Position numbers and translations under genes: made by a program. Below, piece by piece: positions 20,682-29,783 of a stretch of DNA of 64,000 bases. Numbering within the stretch: position 1 is the stretch's first letter; every line of letters starts with the position of its first letter. The notes below the pieces were generated by a model that made no database searches, was not told the origin of the DNA, and saw nothing but the letters and a program-made list of their open reading frames with translations. This DNA comes from Anaerolineales bacterium. Its GTDB lineage: Bacteria; Chloroflexota; Anaerolineae; Anaerolineales; UBA11579. The DNA is taken from positions 1-64,000 of the forward strand of contig JAHCIJ010000003.1 of NCBI GenBank assembly GCA_026129255.1, read 5' to 3'.

Positions 20682-21758
20682 CTAACCAGCCTGCTGGGTG
20701 AGGAAATCGTCCATAGCGGCCAGCAGCTCTTCCATATCGGTCAGGGTGAGTTCACCCATGTGGCCGATGCGGAAAGTGATGTTCTTGAGCTGCCCGTAAC
20801 CGTTGGCGATGCGCATGCCGCGCTCACTCAGGAAGGCGTTGAGCTTGCTGACCTCGATGCCCAGCTTGTTGTCAATGGTGGTCACCGTCTGCGAGCGGTA
20901 GCCTTCGGGAGCGTACAACTCGAGGCCGCGGCTGATGGCCCAATTTTGCGTCAACTCCGCCATGGCGGCATGGCGGGCGAAGCGAGATTCCAGTCCCTCA
21001 GCCAGCATGCGCTGCAATTGCTTATCCAGTGCATACACCAGGCCAATGGCCGGCGTGGCGGGCGTGCTGTCCTTCAGGCGGTGCTTCTCCATGCGCACCA
21101 GGTCAAAGTACCAGCCGCGGTTGGCCACTTGCTCGGCCTTGGCCATGGCGCGGTCACTCACTGCCGCCAGGGCGATGCCCGGCGGCAGCGCCAGCGCCTT
21201 TTGCGCCGAAGTCAGCACCATATCCAGGCCCCAGCCGTCCATATCCACTTTGTCACCGCCCAGCGAAGACACGGCATCCACACAGATCAGCGTATCTGGG
21301 CTGACCTGCTTGACTACCGCGGCGATCTCTTTGACAGGGTTGACCAAGCCAGTGGAGGTCTCGTTGTGCACCACCAGGATGGCTTCGTATTTTTTCTGAC
21401 CCAATGCGTCTTTGACACGCTCAGGGGTGATGGGCTCTTTCCAATCGGCGCTGAGTACACCGGCTTGCTTGCCGTTGCTCTCGGCTACCTGCTGCCAGCG
21501 CTCGGCAAACGCCCCGTTCACACAGCACAACACATCCTGGTTCACAAAATTGCGCACGGCCGCTTCATGGAAGCCGGTACCGGAAGAGGCGCTGATGAAC
21601 ACACGGTGTTGTGTGTAGAACAACTGCTGCGCGTTCTCGCTGGCGCGGCGGAAGATCTCCTCAAATTGCGCGCTGCGGTGTGGCAGCATGGCGCGCGTTT
21701 GTTCTGCGGCAATTTCGGGATCTACATCCACCGGTCCGGGAATAAACAAGTGACCCAT
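20682..21758 (-). CDS. Class V aminotransferase (serine/alanine-glyoxylate type)
   Basis: 358 aa, PLP enzyme of fold type I. The Schiff-base lysine is in TSAQKALALPPG. LFIPGPVDVDPEIAAEQ is the family N-terminus, and DAVSSLGGDKVDMDGWGLD holds the cofactor aspartate. GGAGG lies 5 nt before the ATG. Likely serine- or alanine-glyoxylate aminotransferase, or a phosphoserine-type enzyme as in some archaea and Chloroflexota. The substrate cannot be fixed from sequence alone. Confidence 0.88.
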   Translation of the reverse strand: MGHLFIPGPVDVDPEIAAEQTRAMLPHRSAQFEEIFRRASENAQQLFYTQHRVFISASSGTGFHEAAVRNFVNQDVLCCVNGAFAERWQQVAESNGKQAGVLSADWKEPITPERVKDALGQKKYEAILVVHNETSTGLVNPVKEIAAVVKQVSPDTLICVDAVSSLGGDKVDMDGWGLDMVLTSAQKALALPPGIALAAVSDRAMAKAEQVANRGWYFDLVRMEKHRLKDSTPATPAIGLVYALDKQLQRMLAEGLESRFARHAAMAELTQNWAISRGLELYAPEGYRSQTVTTIDNKLGIEVSKLNAFLSERGMRIANGYGQLKNITFRIGHMGELTLTDMEELLAAMDDFLTQQAG

Positions 21759-21815
21759 CAGTCCTCCGATTGATTTGTTGGCCTGATTGTACTCGGCAGC
21801 CCAATAGCCCAGTCA

Positions 21816-22376
21816 CTAATCACTGTGGCTTGTTGCAGAAAGATAGTCCTCAAAGCGCAAATCAATTGACTGCAAAAGATTGCTAAACTCGGCGTATGTC
21901 AGAGTAGAGCCAACCCTGGCCTGAAAACTCACAACAAGCATGCTGTATTGCGCTACCCATATACAAAGCATATCCACTCCGTCTTCTGCACATTCCAACC
22001 TGTATTGTTCTGCGATGGCACTATGAAAATTAATCTCGGTTGCAGGATGCCACGTTTGAAATTCCTCCCTAAACAGCACCTGAGTTTGCCTTGAAAATTC
22101 TTCGGACGCTTCGGACGGATCCCGAAAAAGACGTACATCTTGATATGCGCCATTGTTTGGAGCTTGGTAATTGGTTTTCATTCGGAATTGATACTTTGCG
22201 CCGCCCAAAGGGCCTTGCCTGGCGACAGAAATCCCATACGGATCACTCCACCCCTCAGGGAATTGGCCTATCTCTACAAAGAGAGGAGACAAATCAATCG
22301 TAGTGTTCGCAGGTAGCCTGCATGCAGTAGCCAACAAGCCTACGATGGCGAGGAGTGCCAAAGTTCTATTCATCAT
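21816..22376 (-). CDS. Hypothetical lipoprotein
   Basis: 186 aa. Lipoprotein signal with lipobox LLATAC (Cys19). The rest is a soluble domain with two cysteines (LECAEDGVDMLC) that could form a disulfide. Base composition is visibly less GC-rich than the neighbours, which may mark a younger or transferred gene. No family recognised. Confidence 0.68.
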   Translation of the reverse strand: MMNRTLALLAIVGLLATACRLPANTTIDLSPLFVEIGQFPEGWSDPYGISVARQGPLGGAKYQFRMKTNYQAPNNGAYQDVRLFRDPSEASEEFSRQTQVLFREEFQTWHPATEINFHSAIAEQYRLECAEDGVDMLCIWVAQYSMLVVSFQARVGSTLTYAEFSNLLQSIDLRFEDYLSATSHSD

Positions 22377-22423
22377 AAGTAAGTCTAGCCACTCACGACG
22401 CGTACTGGGATTTATAAAAGTGG

Positions 22424-22429
22424 CATAAT
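22424..22429 (+). promoter_or_regulatory. -10 box, probable leaderless promoter
   Basis: CATAAT 9 nt before the ATG at 22439; no Shine-Dalgarno in between. Confidence 0.4.
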
Positions 22430-22438
22430 TCCCGCGTC

Positions 22439-23221
22439 ATGACCAACAGCACACCCCTCCCGTCCGAAGCTCCGCTCACCCGCCGCAAGCGCGCCGCAGT
22501 TGTAGGGGCTTCCTCCGGTATCGGCGCCGCCCTGGTGCGCCGCCTGGCCGCCGAAGGCTACGTGGTCGCCGCGCTCTCGCGCACCGCAGAACCCCTGCAC
22601 GCCCTGGCCAATGAGCTCAACGTGGGCGGCGAGACGCGCGCCATCCCCTACGCGCACGATGTCACCCAGCTGGAGCAGATCCCCGCCTTGCTGCAGCAAT
22701 TGGTCAAGGAGATGGGTGGGTTGGACCTCTTCGTCTATTGCGCGGGCGTAATGCCCAAGGTAGAGATCAACGAGTTTGACCTGCAGAAAGATCAGGACAT
22801 GCTGGCGGTCAACCTCTCCGGCGGCATTGCCTGGCTGGGCCAGGTCGCGGCGCTGTTCCAGGGGCAGGGCAGCGGCCATATCGTGGGCATCTCCTCCGTC
22901 GCCGGGGACCGCGGGCGCGTGCTCAACCCAGCCTACAACGCCTCCAAGGCGGGTCTCGACACCTATCTCGAAGCCCTGCGCAACCGCCTCAGCCGCCACG
23001 GCATCACGGTGCTCACCGTGCGCCCCGGTTTCGTGGATACCCAGATCCTGTCCAACGCCCCGCGCAGCTTCGGTGTCATCAGCCCGCAGCAGTGCGCGGC
23101 GGGTATCTGGAAGGCGATCAAGGCGCACAAACAAGTCGTATACGTGCCATGGTGGTGGCGCTGGCTTATGCTGGCCGTGCGCAACGTGCCCTCATTTATT
23201 TTCCGGAGACTGTCTTTTTGA
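22439..23221 (+). CDS. Short-chain dehydrogenase/reductase (DprE2-like)
   Basis: 260 aa. Classical SDR motifs: VVGASSGIGAALVRRL, SSVAGDRGR and the catalytic AYNASKAG. A C-terminal helix with several Trp and aromatic residues (PWWWRWLMLAVRNVP) may contact the membrane. The start of the next gene overlaps this stop. Together the pair mimics DprE2-DprE1, which epimerise a polyprenyl-phosphoryl ribose, so this would be the ketoreductase. That substrate is inference from gene order. Confidence 0.85.
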   Translation: MTNSTPLPSEAPLTRRKRAAVVGASSGIGAALVRRLAAEGYVVAALSRTAEPLHALANELNVGGETRAIPYAHDVTQLEQIPALLQQLVKEMGGLDLFVYCAGVMPKVEINEFDLQKDQDMLAVNLSGGIAWLGQVAALFQGQGSGHIVGISSVAGDRGRVLNPAYNASKAGLDTYLEALRNRLSRHGITVLTVRPGFVDTQILSNAPRSFGVISPQQCAAGIWKAIKAHKQVVYVPWWWRWLMLAVRNVPSFIFRRLSF

Positions 23222-24618
23222 GCACCGCGCCCCTGCCGCTGCACAACATCTCCCGCTTGGAAAATTTCGGCCATTCGCTCAAGCGGGTGGCCTATGTTTT
23301 TCGGCCTGAGCACACCGATGAGCTACCTGCCCTGTTCGAGCAGGCTGGCCGCGCCGGGCTGACCATCGGCCTGCGCGGCGCGGGCCGCAGCTATGGTGAT
23401 GCCGCGCTCAACGCCGGCCACATCGTGCTCGACCTGCGCGGCTTGACGCGCATCCTCGACTGGGATGCGGATACCGGCATCATCCGCGCTGAACCGGGCG
23501 TGACCATCGAGCAGTTGTGGCGCCACGCGCTGCCTCAGGGCTGGTGGCCGCCAGTGGTGCCTGGCACTATGTTCCCCACCCTGGGCGGCTGCCTGGCCGC
23601 GAACATCCACGGCAAGAACAACTGGCAAGCCGGGCCGATCGGCGAGCACGTCTTAGCATTTGAGGCAGCGCTGCCCAACGGGCAGCAGGTGACCTGCAGC
23701 CCACAGCAAAACAGCGAGCTGTTCTATAGCATGATCAGCGGCATGGGGCTGCTGGGCGTATTCACTTCCATCACGCTGCAGCTCAAGAAGGTGCACTCTA
23801 CGCATGTGCGCGTCACCGGCTGGACGCAGCCGAACCTGGCTGGCATGCTGGCCGAGGTGGATGCCAACAAAGACGAAGATTACATCGTAGGCTGGCTGGA
23901 TGGCTGCGCCCGCGGCAGCGCCTTGGGGCGCGGCCAGCTGCACCGCGCCACATATGTGCACGCAGATGAAGCGCCCCCGACGCGCAGCAACCTGGATTTG
24001 CCCGCCAGCATCATGGGCATCCCCAAAGCCATCCTGCCGCCGCTGATGGCGCCGTTCGTCAATAATTTCGGCGTGGGTCTGGTCAACTTTGCCAAGTACA
24101 CGGCTAACCGCGTGCTCGAGAACCACAAGAGCTATTTGCAATCGTTAGTGGAGTTCAATTTTCTACTGGACTACATTCCCGGCTGGGAACGCATCTACGG
24201 CCGCAATGGCTTAGTACAGCACCAAAGCTTTATCCCGGCCGCGGCGGCTGAGAGCGTTTACCGTGAGGTACTGCAGCTGGCGCAGCGCCGCGGCCTGCCG
24301 CCCTATCTCAGCGTGCTCAAGCGCCACCGCCCGGATAAGTTCCTGCTCTCGCACGCCGTGGATGGCTATTCGCTGGCACTGGATTTCCGCGTACCCAGCG
24401 ACCCAGCCCGCCTGGTGGCGCTGGCTGCCGAGCTGGATGCCATCGTGTTGGCAGGCGGCGGCCGTTTCTACTTTGCCAAAGATGGCATGCTCAGCGCCGA
24501 GCATACCCAGCAGTTCCTTGGCGCGGCAACGCTGGCAAAGCTCAGCGAGCTAAAACACCAGACTGACCCGCAGCACCTGCTGCAGCACGATCTGTTTCGC
24601 CGCGCCCTGGCTAGCTAA
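23218..24618 (+). CDS. FAD-dependent oxidase, DprE1-like
   Basis: 466 aa from a TTG start that overlaps the SDR stop (TTGA); GGAG lies about 10 nt upstream. The VAO/PCMH-type FAD domain reads RGAGRSYGDAALNAG, PGTMFPTLGGCLAANIHGKNN and GMGLLGVFTSITLQL. M. tuberculosis DprE1 has about the same length (461 aa). It would oxidise a polyprenyl-phosphoryl sugar at C2. The longer frame that begins at 23092 is inside the SDR gene and is not used. The actual lipid sugar in this organism is unknown. Confidence 0.86.
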   Translation: MSTAPLPLHNISRLENFGHSLKRVAYVFRPEHTDELPALFEQAGRAGLTIGLRGAGRSYGDAALNAGHIVLDLRGLTRILDWDADTGIIRAEPGVTIEQLWRHALPQGWWPPVVPGTMFPTLGGCLAANIHGKNNWQAGPIGEHVLAFEAALPNGQQVTCSPQQNSELFYSMISGMGLLGVFTSITLQLKKVHSTHVRVTGWTQPNLAGMLAEVDANKDEDYIVGWLDGCARGSALGRGQLHRATYVHADEAPPTRSNLDLPASIMGIPKAILPPLMAPFVNNFGVGLVNFAKYTANRVLENHKSYLQSLVEFNFLLDYIPGWERIYGRNGLVQHQSFIPAAAAESVYREVLQLAQRRGLPPYLSVLKRHRPDKFLLSHAVDGYSLALDFRVPSDPARLVALAAELDAIVLAGGGRFYFAKDGMLSAEHTQQFLGAATLAKLSELKHQTDPQHLLQHDLFRRALAS

Positions 24619-25984
24619 GCTCATCCTCTGGCGGCGGCAGCACCGTAGCGGCTGTTTCGGAGCCAGGCTGCGTGCGCACCCTGCGCAAGGGAGAGAGCAG
24701 CGCATAGATCGGGCCGATCAGGCTGCACACCGCGCACAGGATCAGCGCGGCGTGCAAACCCATCTGCGTGCCCAGGATGCCGCCGAGAAGTGAGCCCACC
24801 GCGGCGGTGCCGAATACGGCAAAGCGATGCCCGGCGGTGACGCGGGCCAGAAAATCATCACTGACTGTGTTCTGGCGAAAGGTCCATTGGTGAATATTGG
24901 CGATCGTGCCAAACACGCCCATCAGCACATGAGCGCCGATGAGTATGGGCAACAAGGCCCAGCCGCCAGCAAATGGAATGATCAGCCGCCCCACTACTTG
25001 CATAAACCAACCCAGAATAATGGCGAGCCCCACACCGATGCGCCGGGCTACGGGTTGCGCCAGCACTGCGCCCAACATCGCCGCGCCACCACTGGCGGCA
25101 AAGATCAGCCCGATCGTGCCAGCGGGCAAGCCCAGATCCTGCGCCAGATACAGCAAATAGACCGACATGCCTGCCGAGTTGAACACCACCAGCAGCATCG
25201 AGGCAATGATGATGGCGCGCAGGGCGGGAGTATCGAACAGGGCGTGCAGCCCCGCCACAATCTCTTTCCATACCGAGGTCTGCTTTGTCTCGGCTGGCTT
25301 GGTCGTTTCCGGCGTTTGGATGCGCGAGATGGCCAACGCCGAGCCCAGGTTAGCGATGCCGTCCAACAACACGGTGAACGGCGCGCCCAGCCACTGCACA
25401 AACAGACCGCCCAGACCGGGGCCGCCCAATTCGGCCAGCGAGTGGCTGGCGTGCAACTTGCTGTTGGAGTCGATCAAGTGTTTGCGCGTCACCAACGCGG
25501 GCACATAAGCAAAGTGAGCTACATCATGGATCACCGTGAGCGTGCCGACACCAAACACCACAACATATAGCTGCTCAAGTGTCAGCAGCGAAAGGGCAGC
25601 CGCGGCCGGCACCGAGAAAAGCAGCACGGCGCGCACCAGATTGACGCTCACCATCACCGGCTTGCGACGCACATGGTCCAGCCACACGCCGGCAAACAAG
25701 CTGAACAAGGGGAAGGGTAGATTGCCGAAGGTGCGTAGCCAACCCATCTGCATGGCATTGGCCCCCAGCAGCGTTACCGCCGCCAGAGGAATCGCCAGAC
25801 TGGTGACCTGGCTGCCGAACACACCGATTGTGGTGGCAAACCACAATTTATTGAAATCAGCCAAACGTTGTTTAAGCGGTGAACTGGGAACAGGAGTATC
25901 TGCTGTCGCTTGCACGTGCGTCTTTCTACAAAGAAATAGGGCGCACACGCGCCCCAACGCCCGAATGGTATCATCCATACTCAT
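24611..25984 (-). CDS. MFS transporter, EntS/MFS_3 type
   Basis: 457 aa from the first ATG; a GTG at 25915 would give 434 aa and removes an unlikely Cys/Arg-rich lead, so the start is open. About 12 helices; FGSQVTSLAIPLAAV near the start and ARVTAGHRFAVFGTAAVGSLLGG late are typical of MFS_3 exporters such as enterobactin exporter EntS. The gene overlaps the DprE1-like stop tail to tail by 8 nt. The exported compound is unknown. Confidence 0.85.
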   Translation of the reverse strand: MSMDDTIRALGRVCALFLCRKTHVQATADTPVPSSPLKQRLADFNKLWFATTIGVFGSQVTSLAIPLAAVTLLGANAMQMGWLRTFGNLPFPLFSLFAGVWLDHVRRKPVMVSVNLVRAVLLFSVPAAAALSLLTLEQLYVVVFGVGTLTVIHDVAHFAYVPALVTRKHLIDSNSKLHASHSLAELGGPGLGGLFVQWLGAPFTVLLDGIANLGSALAISRIQTPETTKPAETKQTSVWKEIVAGLHALFDTPALRAIIIASMLLVVFNSAGMSVYLLYLAQDLGLPAGTIGLIFAASGGAAMLGAVLAQPVARRIGVGLAIILGWFMQVVGRLIIPFAGGWALLPILIGAHVLMGVFGTIANIHQWTFRQNTVSDDFLARVTAGHRFAVFGTAAVGSLLGGILGTQMGLHAALILCAVCSLIGPIYALLSPLRRVRTQPGSETAATVLPPPEDELS

Positions 25985-25986
25985 CT

Positions 25987-26745
25987 ATGACAATTTGCCA
26001 GGTCTATCGCCTCGGCCTTGTGGAGTACCAGAAGGCTTGGAATTTGCAAAACCAGCTGGCCGCGCAGATCGCCCGCGGCGAGCACCCGCCTACGCTGCTC
26101 CTGCTGGAGCATCCGCATGTGTACACCTTTGGCCGCCGCGGCCAGGCCGAGAACCTGCTGTGGGAGCAAGCCCGCCTGCAGGAGCAGCAGGTGGACGTGC
26201 ACTGGGTGGACCGCGGCGGCGATGTGACCTATCACGGCCCCGGCCAACTGGTGGGCTACCCGCTGCTGCCGCTGGGCGAGGTCAAGCCAGACCCGGCCAG
26301 CGGCAACCCGCGCATCCCGCAGATCGACTACATTGCCTACCTGCGCAACCTGGAACGCACGCTCATCAAAACTCTCGCCCAACTCGGCGTACCCTCCGGC
26401 CAGGTAGAAGGCCAGACCGGTGTATGGGTGCAGCCGGATGTCGCCTCGCGCTGCGTGCACTGCCCGCCGCATTTGCTGCAGGCGCCGAGCAAGATCGCTT
26501 CCATCGGCGTCAAGGTGGATGCCAAAGGGGTCTCACGCCACGGCTTTGCGCTCAACGTCATGCCAGACATGAGCTACTGGCAGGGCATCGTAGCCTGCGG
26601 GCTGGAGAACCAAAACCAGATCAGCCTAGAGTATCTGTTCAACGAGCCACCCGACATGCAGCGCGTCGTGCACGAAGTGCTGACTGCCTTCAGCCAGGTC
26701 TTCGGCTATGAGTTGCAGGTCAACGAAGGCACGCTGGTCATTTAG
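25987..26745 (+). CDS. lipB: Octanoyl-[acyl-carrier] protein transferase (LipB)
   Basis: 252 aa from MTICQVYRL. Moves octanoate from ACP to lipoyl domains, the first step of lipoate synthesis. It has DRGGDVTYHGPGQLVGYP, the catalytic Lys in SKIASIGVKV with HGFALNV, and the catalytic Cys in IVACGL. An insert before the Lys (SRCVHCPPHLLQAP) adds a CxxC pair not found in the E. coli enzyme. The start at 25987 is divergent from the MFS gene with only 2 nt between ATGs. No lipA is in the window. Confidence 0.93.
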   Translation: MTICQVYRLGLVEYQKAWNLQNQLAAQIARGEHPPTLLLLEHPHVYTFGRRGQAENLLWEQARLQEQQVDVHWVDRGGDVTYHGPGQLVGYPLLPLGEVKPDPASGNPRIPQIDYIAYLRNLERTLIKTLAQLGVPSGQVEGQTGVWVQPDVASRCVHCPPHLLQAPSKIASIGVKVDAKGVSRHGFALNVMPDMSYWQGIVACGLENQNQISLEYLFNEPPDMQRVVHEVLTAFSQVFGYELQVNEGTLVI

Positions 26746-27064
26746 TAGTCTTAGCTGAGCTACAAAAAGACGCTGGCAAATTTACTCCAGCAAACCTGCA
26801 GGTAACCCCGAGTTAGTTCACTTTTGAATAGTGTGTAGCAAGTCTTGTTCGCCTGCGACGCGGGACCCTCAGAAGACAATCTAGGTTGCACAACCCAGAC
26901 TGAGCGTATGCGAAGGGTTCTTGCGCTGCTACGCAGCGCGCCGGGGAAACAGCATAAGCGAAGCGTAATCCCCCTTTGCGGGGTCATAGGGGCAGAGCCC
27001 CTAAGAATAAAAAAGCAAAGTATTACTCCAGAACAAGCACAACAAAACTTGTCAATGGTTTTAT
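26746..27064. repeat. Non-coding gap with several simple hairpins
   Basis: No gene seen. Hairpins: GCGCTGC-tac-GCAGCGC (26923-26939), CCCC-tttgc-GGGG (near 26970-26983), and AGGGGC-aga-GCCCCT (near 26989-27003). The geometry differs from the double-hairpin family near the tRNAs. It may be remnant repeats or a leader for the FHA gene. Confidence 0.5.
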
Positions 27065-27092
27065 TTGACAGCCTAAATCAACTTCCTATACA
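27065..27092 (+). promoter_or_regulatory. Promoter of the FHA gene, probably leaderless
   Basis: TTGACA (27065-27070), 16-nt spacer, TATACA (27087-27092). The ATG follows 9 nt after the -10 box with no Shine-Dalgarno, so transcription should start about at the ATG. Confidence 0.7.
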
Positions 27093-27101
27093 CTCACGCG
27101 C

Positions 27102-27905
27102 ATGGTGACCAATTTCAGTCTGGTAATTCAGGCTGGCCCCAACCCCGGCCAGCGCACAGGGCTGGCCAAAGACAGCTTCGTCATCGGCCGTGACCCTGGT
27201 TGCGATCTTCACATCCAGGATATTGAAGTCTCGCGCCGTCACGCCCGGGTCATTGCCCAGAGCGGCGGCTTCGTGCTGGAAGACCTGGGCTCCACCAACG
27301 GCACCTTCGTCAACGGCGAGCGTGTGAGCACCGTGACCGTGCTGCGCCCCGGCGATGAAATTCGCCTGGGCGACGTAGTCACCCTGCGCTACGAGCTCGA
27401 TCTCAACAGCCTGGAGACCACGCCACCTGCGGTGGCTCGGCCGCCGCGCAGCACCCCGGCGGTACCACAGCCGCCCACGGCATCGCTACCATCGCTGGAT
27501 CCGCCACCCGCGGCCACCAGCGTGCCGCGCAACCTGCCGCCACAGCCTGCCGCCGCGCCACAACCGAGCGCGGCTCCTGCAGGCCCGGCCAGCCCACCCG
27601 CACGCCCCGCGCCCAGCGCAGACGAGCCACTGGCGCTGCGTATGGCGGCTGAGCGCAACTTCGTAGATCCTCTGCAGTACGACCCTGCCACCGAAGCCGA
27701 GGTCCCTGCAGCGGCGCCGCCATCACGCCGCCCGCGCCGCAAAGGCATCCGCCTCAGCCGCAACGCCATGCTGGGCTGCGGCGGCCTGCTGCTGCTCGGC
27801 CTGTGCTCCGCGATCGCGTTCCTGTTCTACGTGGACGCCAATTCACTGTGGTGCGATGTCTTCGGCAACCTCATCCCAGCCTGCCGGCCCATCGTCTTAC
27901 CCTAA
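27102..27905 (+). CDS. FHA-domain membrane protein
   Basis: 267 aa. The FHA domain (~3-98) binds phosphothreonine peptides: VIGRDPGCDLHIQDIEVSRRHARV and LGSTNGTFVNGERV hold the usual GR, SxxH and NG residues. A ~120-residue Pro/Ala-rich disordered linker follows, then a C-terminal membrane helix (~225-245). No kinase or phosphatase lies alongside, so its partner is unknown. Confidence 0.88.
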   Translation: MVTNFSLVIQAGPNPGQRTGLAKDSFVIGRDPGCDLHIQDIEVSRRHARVIAQSGGFVLEDLGSTNGTFVNGERVSTVTVLRPGDEIRLGDVVTLRYELDLNSLETTPPAVARPPRSTPAVPQPPTASLPSLDPPPAATSVPRNLPPQPAAAPQPSAAPAGPASPPARPAPSADEPLALRMAAERNFVDPLQYDPATEAEVPAAAPPSRRPRRKGIRLSRNAMLGCGGLLLLGLCSAIAFLFYVDANSLWCDVFGNLIPACRPIVLP

Positions 27906-27909
27906 TCAA

Positions 27910-27940
27910 TAAAAAACTCGCCTTACGGCGAGTTTTTATT
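27910..27940. terminator. Bidirectional intrinsic terminator
   Basis: A6, stem CTCGCC/GGCGAG, 4-nt loop, T5. Between the convergent FHA and SlyD-like genes. Confidence 0.9.
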
Positions 27941-27955
27941 TTCTGTATGTAAAGA

Positions 27956-28450
27956 CTAGTGGTGATGGCCATCCGGGCCGTGCACATGCCCGTGCGCCAG
28001 CTCTTCAGGCGTGGCGGCACGCAGCCCCACCACGCTGACTTCAAAATTTAGCGTCTTGCCAGCCAACGGGTGATTGAAGTCCATCGTCACGGAATCGTCC
28101 GTAATAGCGAGGATGCGCCCGAACAGGTCGTTGCCGTCCTCATCCTTCACCTCCAGCTCCATGCCGATCTCCGGCACAATGCCTTCAGGGAAATCCTCCA
28201 GCGAGATCTCTTCGATCTCTTCGCTGTCGGTCAGGCCGTAGCCCTCTTCCGGGCCAACGCTTACGGTCTTGCTGTCGCCTACCTTTAAGCCAGCAAGTTC
28301 CTTCTCCAGGCCCGGGATAATGTTCTGGTTGCCGTGCAGGTATTGCAGGGCATCTTCGGCGCCAGCCTCGTCCAGGATCTCGCCATCCACAGTGAGCTTG
28401 TAGGCCAGGCTCACTACAACATCTTTGTCTACAGCAGTCGGTTCGCTCAT
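27956..28450 (-). CDS. FKBP-type peptidyl-prolyl isomerase, SlyD-like
   Basis: 164 aa from MSEPTAVD (GGAGA 5 nt upstream). FKBP fold with an inserted flap: LAYKLTVDGEILDEA, a chaperone-like insert (NIIPGLEKELAGL to EEGYGL) and the VTMDFNHPLAGKTLNFEV motif. The tail HGHVHGPDGHHH is His-rich as in SlyD, which binds nickel and zinc. Likely cytosolic prolyl isomerase/chaperone. An upstream in-frame ATG at 28543 is ignored for lack of a ribosome site. Confidence 0.92.
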   Translation of the reverse strand: MSEPTAVDKDVVVSLAYKLTVDGEILDEAGAEDALQYLHGNQNIIPGLEKELAGLKVGDSKTVSVGPEEGYGLTDSEEIEEISLEDFPEGIVPEIGMELEVKDEDGNDLFGRILAITDDSVTMDFNHPLAGKTLNFEVSVVGLRAATPEELAHGHVHGPDGHHH

Positions 28451-28671
28451 GAGTCTCCTTAATAGTTGCACAGCCGGAGTGCGCCGACCGTGAAGTGATT
28501 CTAACATGTGCAAAAATAGCCTGCTCGCACGTATAGGCGCCACCTACCCAAACGGCGGATGTGCCGTAAGCCCGAAAACTATAAACTTGTATTGCTGGGA
28601 CACAACACCTCTGCAGCCTAACCGGTTGGCTGGCAGCCTTATCAAAGTCCCGCTATGATGAAAGGAGTCTT

Positions 28672-29709
28672 ATGAAAGACGCAAACAACACACAGGGCCT
28701 TAGCGCCCTCTCCCAATCCCTCATGGGGGCAACTCAGGCCGCCGGCGCATCCATCGTTACGGTGCATGCCCGCCGTCGCTTGCCCTCCACGGGCGTGATC
28801 GTGGAGCCCGGGCTGGTACTGACCGCCAGCCACACCATCCGTGAGGATGGTGACATCCAGGTCACCCTGGCCGATGGCACCACCTTGGGCGCAGAACTGC
28901 TGGGGCGTGACCCGCACAGCGATCTGGCCGTGCTCAAGCTAGTAGACGAAGTGGGTGTTCCCGCCCGCCTCAACGAGCAGCCGCAGGTGGGCCAGCTGGC
29001 CCTGGCGCTCGGCCGCCCCGGCGAGGCTGTAGAAGCCAGCCTGGGCATCGTCAGCGCCATCGGCGGTCCGCTGCGCACCCACGGCGGCGGTCTGGTGGAA
29101 AGCTATCTGCGCACGGACGCCACAGCCTATCCTGGCTTCTCTGGCGGCCCGCTGGTAGATGACCAAGGCCAGGTGCTGGGCATCAACACCTCTGGTCTGG
29201 GCTGGGGCAACCTGCTGGCCATCCCCGCCAAGCAAGCCTGGAAGATCGCCAAGTCCATTCAGGAGCATGGCGGCATCCAGCGCGGCTACCTGGGCGTGCG
29301 CAGCCAGCTGGCTGAGCTGCCTGCCGATGCCAAACGTGAACAGGCCACGGGTCTGCTGATTGCAGGCATCGAGGACGAAAGCCCTGCCGCGGCCGCTGGC
29401 CTGATGGTGGGCGACATCATCATCGGCCTTGCCGGGCAACCCGTGCAAGATCATGATGAGCTGATGCTGCAGCTTAACAGCGGCATCGTGGGCACGCCCA
29501 CTGCGCTGGAGTACCTACGCGGCGGCGCACCGCACACCGCCCAGGTCACGCTCACGGAGCGCACCGACGCCGCGCACCACCACCGCCGCCATGGCGGGGG
29601 CCGACGCGGGCGTGGTTTTGGCCCGCGCGGTTTTGGCAAACGGCCCTTCGGCCGCATGGCTCGCTTTGGCTGGGGCCGCGGTCGCCATCACCGCTGGGGG
29701 GGCCGATAA
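28672..29709 (+). CDS. HtrA-like serine protease with PDZ domain, no signal peptide
   Basis: 345 aa. Trypsin-fold domain with His in VLTASHTIRE, Asp in DPHSDLAVLKL and Ser in YPGFSGGPLVDD, then a PDZ domain (~215-300: RGYLGVRS, GLLIAGIEDESPAAAAGLMVGDIIIGL). No signal peptide or membrane helix, so it should work in the cytoplasm, unlike DegP/DegS. The last ~45 residues are His, Gly and Arg repeats, possibly for metal or nucleic acid. AAGGAG lies before the ATG. The next gene begins at its stop. Confidence 0.88.
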   Translation: MKDANNTQGLSALSQSLMGATQAAGASIVTVHARRRLPSTGVIVEPGLVLTASHTIREDGDIQVTLADGTTLGAELLGRDPHSDLAVLKLVDEVGVPARLNEQPQVGQLALALGRPGEAVEASLGIVSAIGGPLRTHGGGLVESYLRTDATAYPGFSGGPLVDDQGQVLGINTSGLGWGNLLAIPAKQAWKIAKSIQEHGGIQRGYLGVRSQLAELPADAKREQATGLLIAGIEDESPAAAAGLMVGDIIIGLAGQPVQDHDELMLQLNSGIVGTPTALEYLRGGAPHTAQVTLTERTDAAHHHRRHGGGRRGRGFGPRGFGKRPFGRMARFGWGRGRHHRWGGR

Positions 29710-29783
29710 ACAAGCCCTCAGCGGTTTCTGTACAAGTCGCCATCCTGGCCGCTGCGCCCGCACTGCGCAGCGGCCTGCGCGCC

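Noticed and set aside
20331-21773. 480-codon frame on the plus strand
   Set aside because: Runs antisense through the aminotransferase and into the holin-like gene; the product has no motifs and the real genes are well supported.
26880-27005. Further double-hairpin copies
   Set aside because: The hairpins here are simple and lack the 3x1 internal loop and the second stem.
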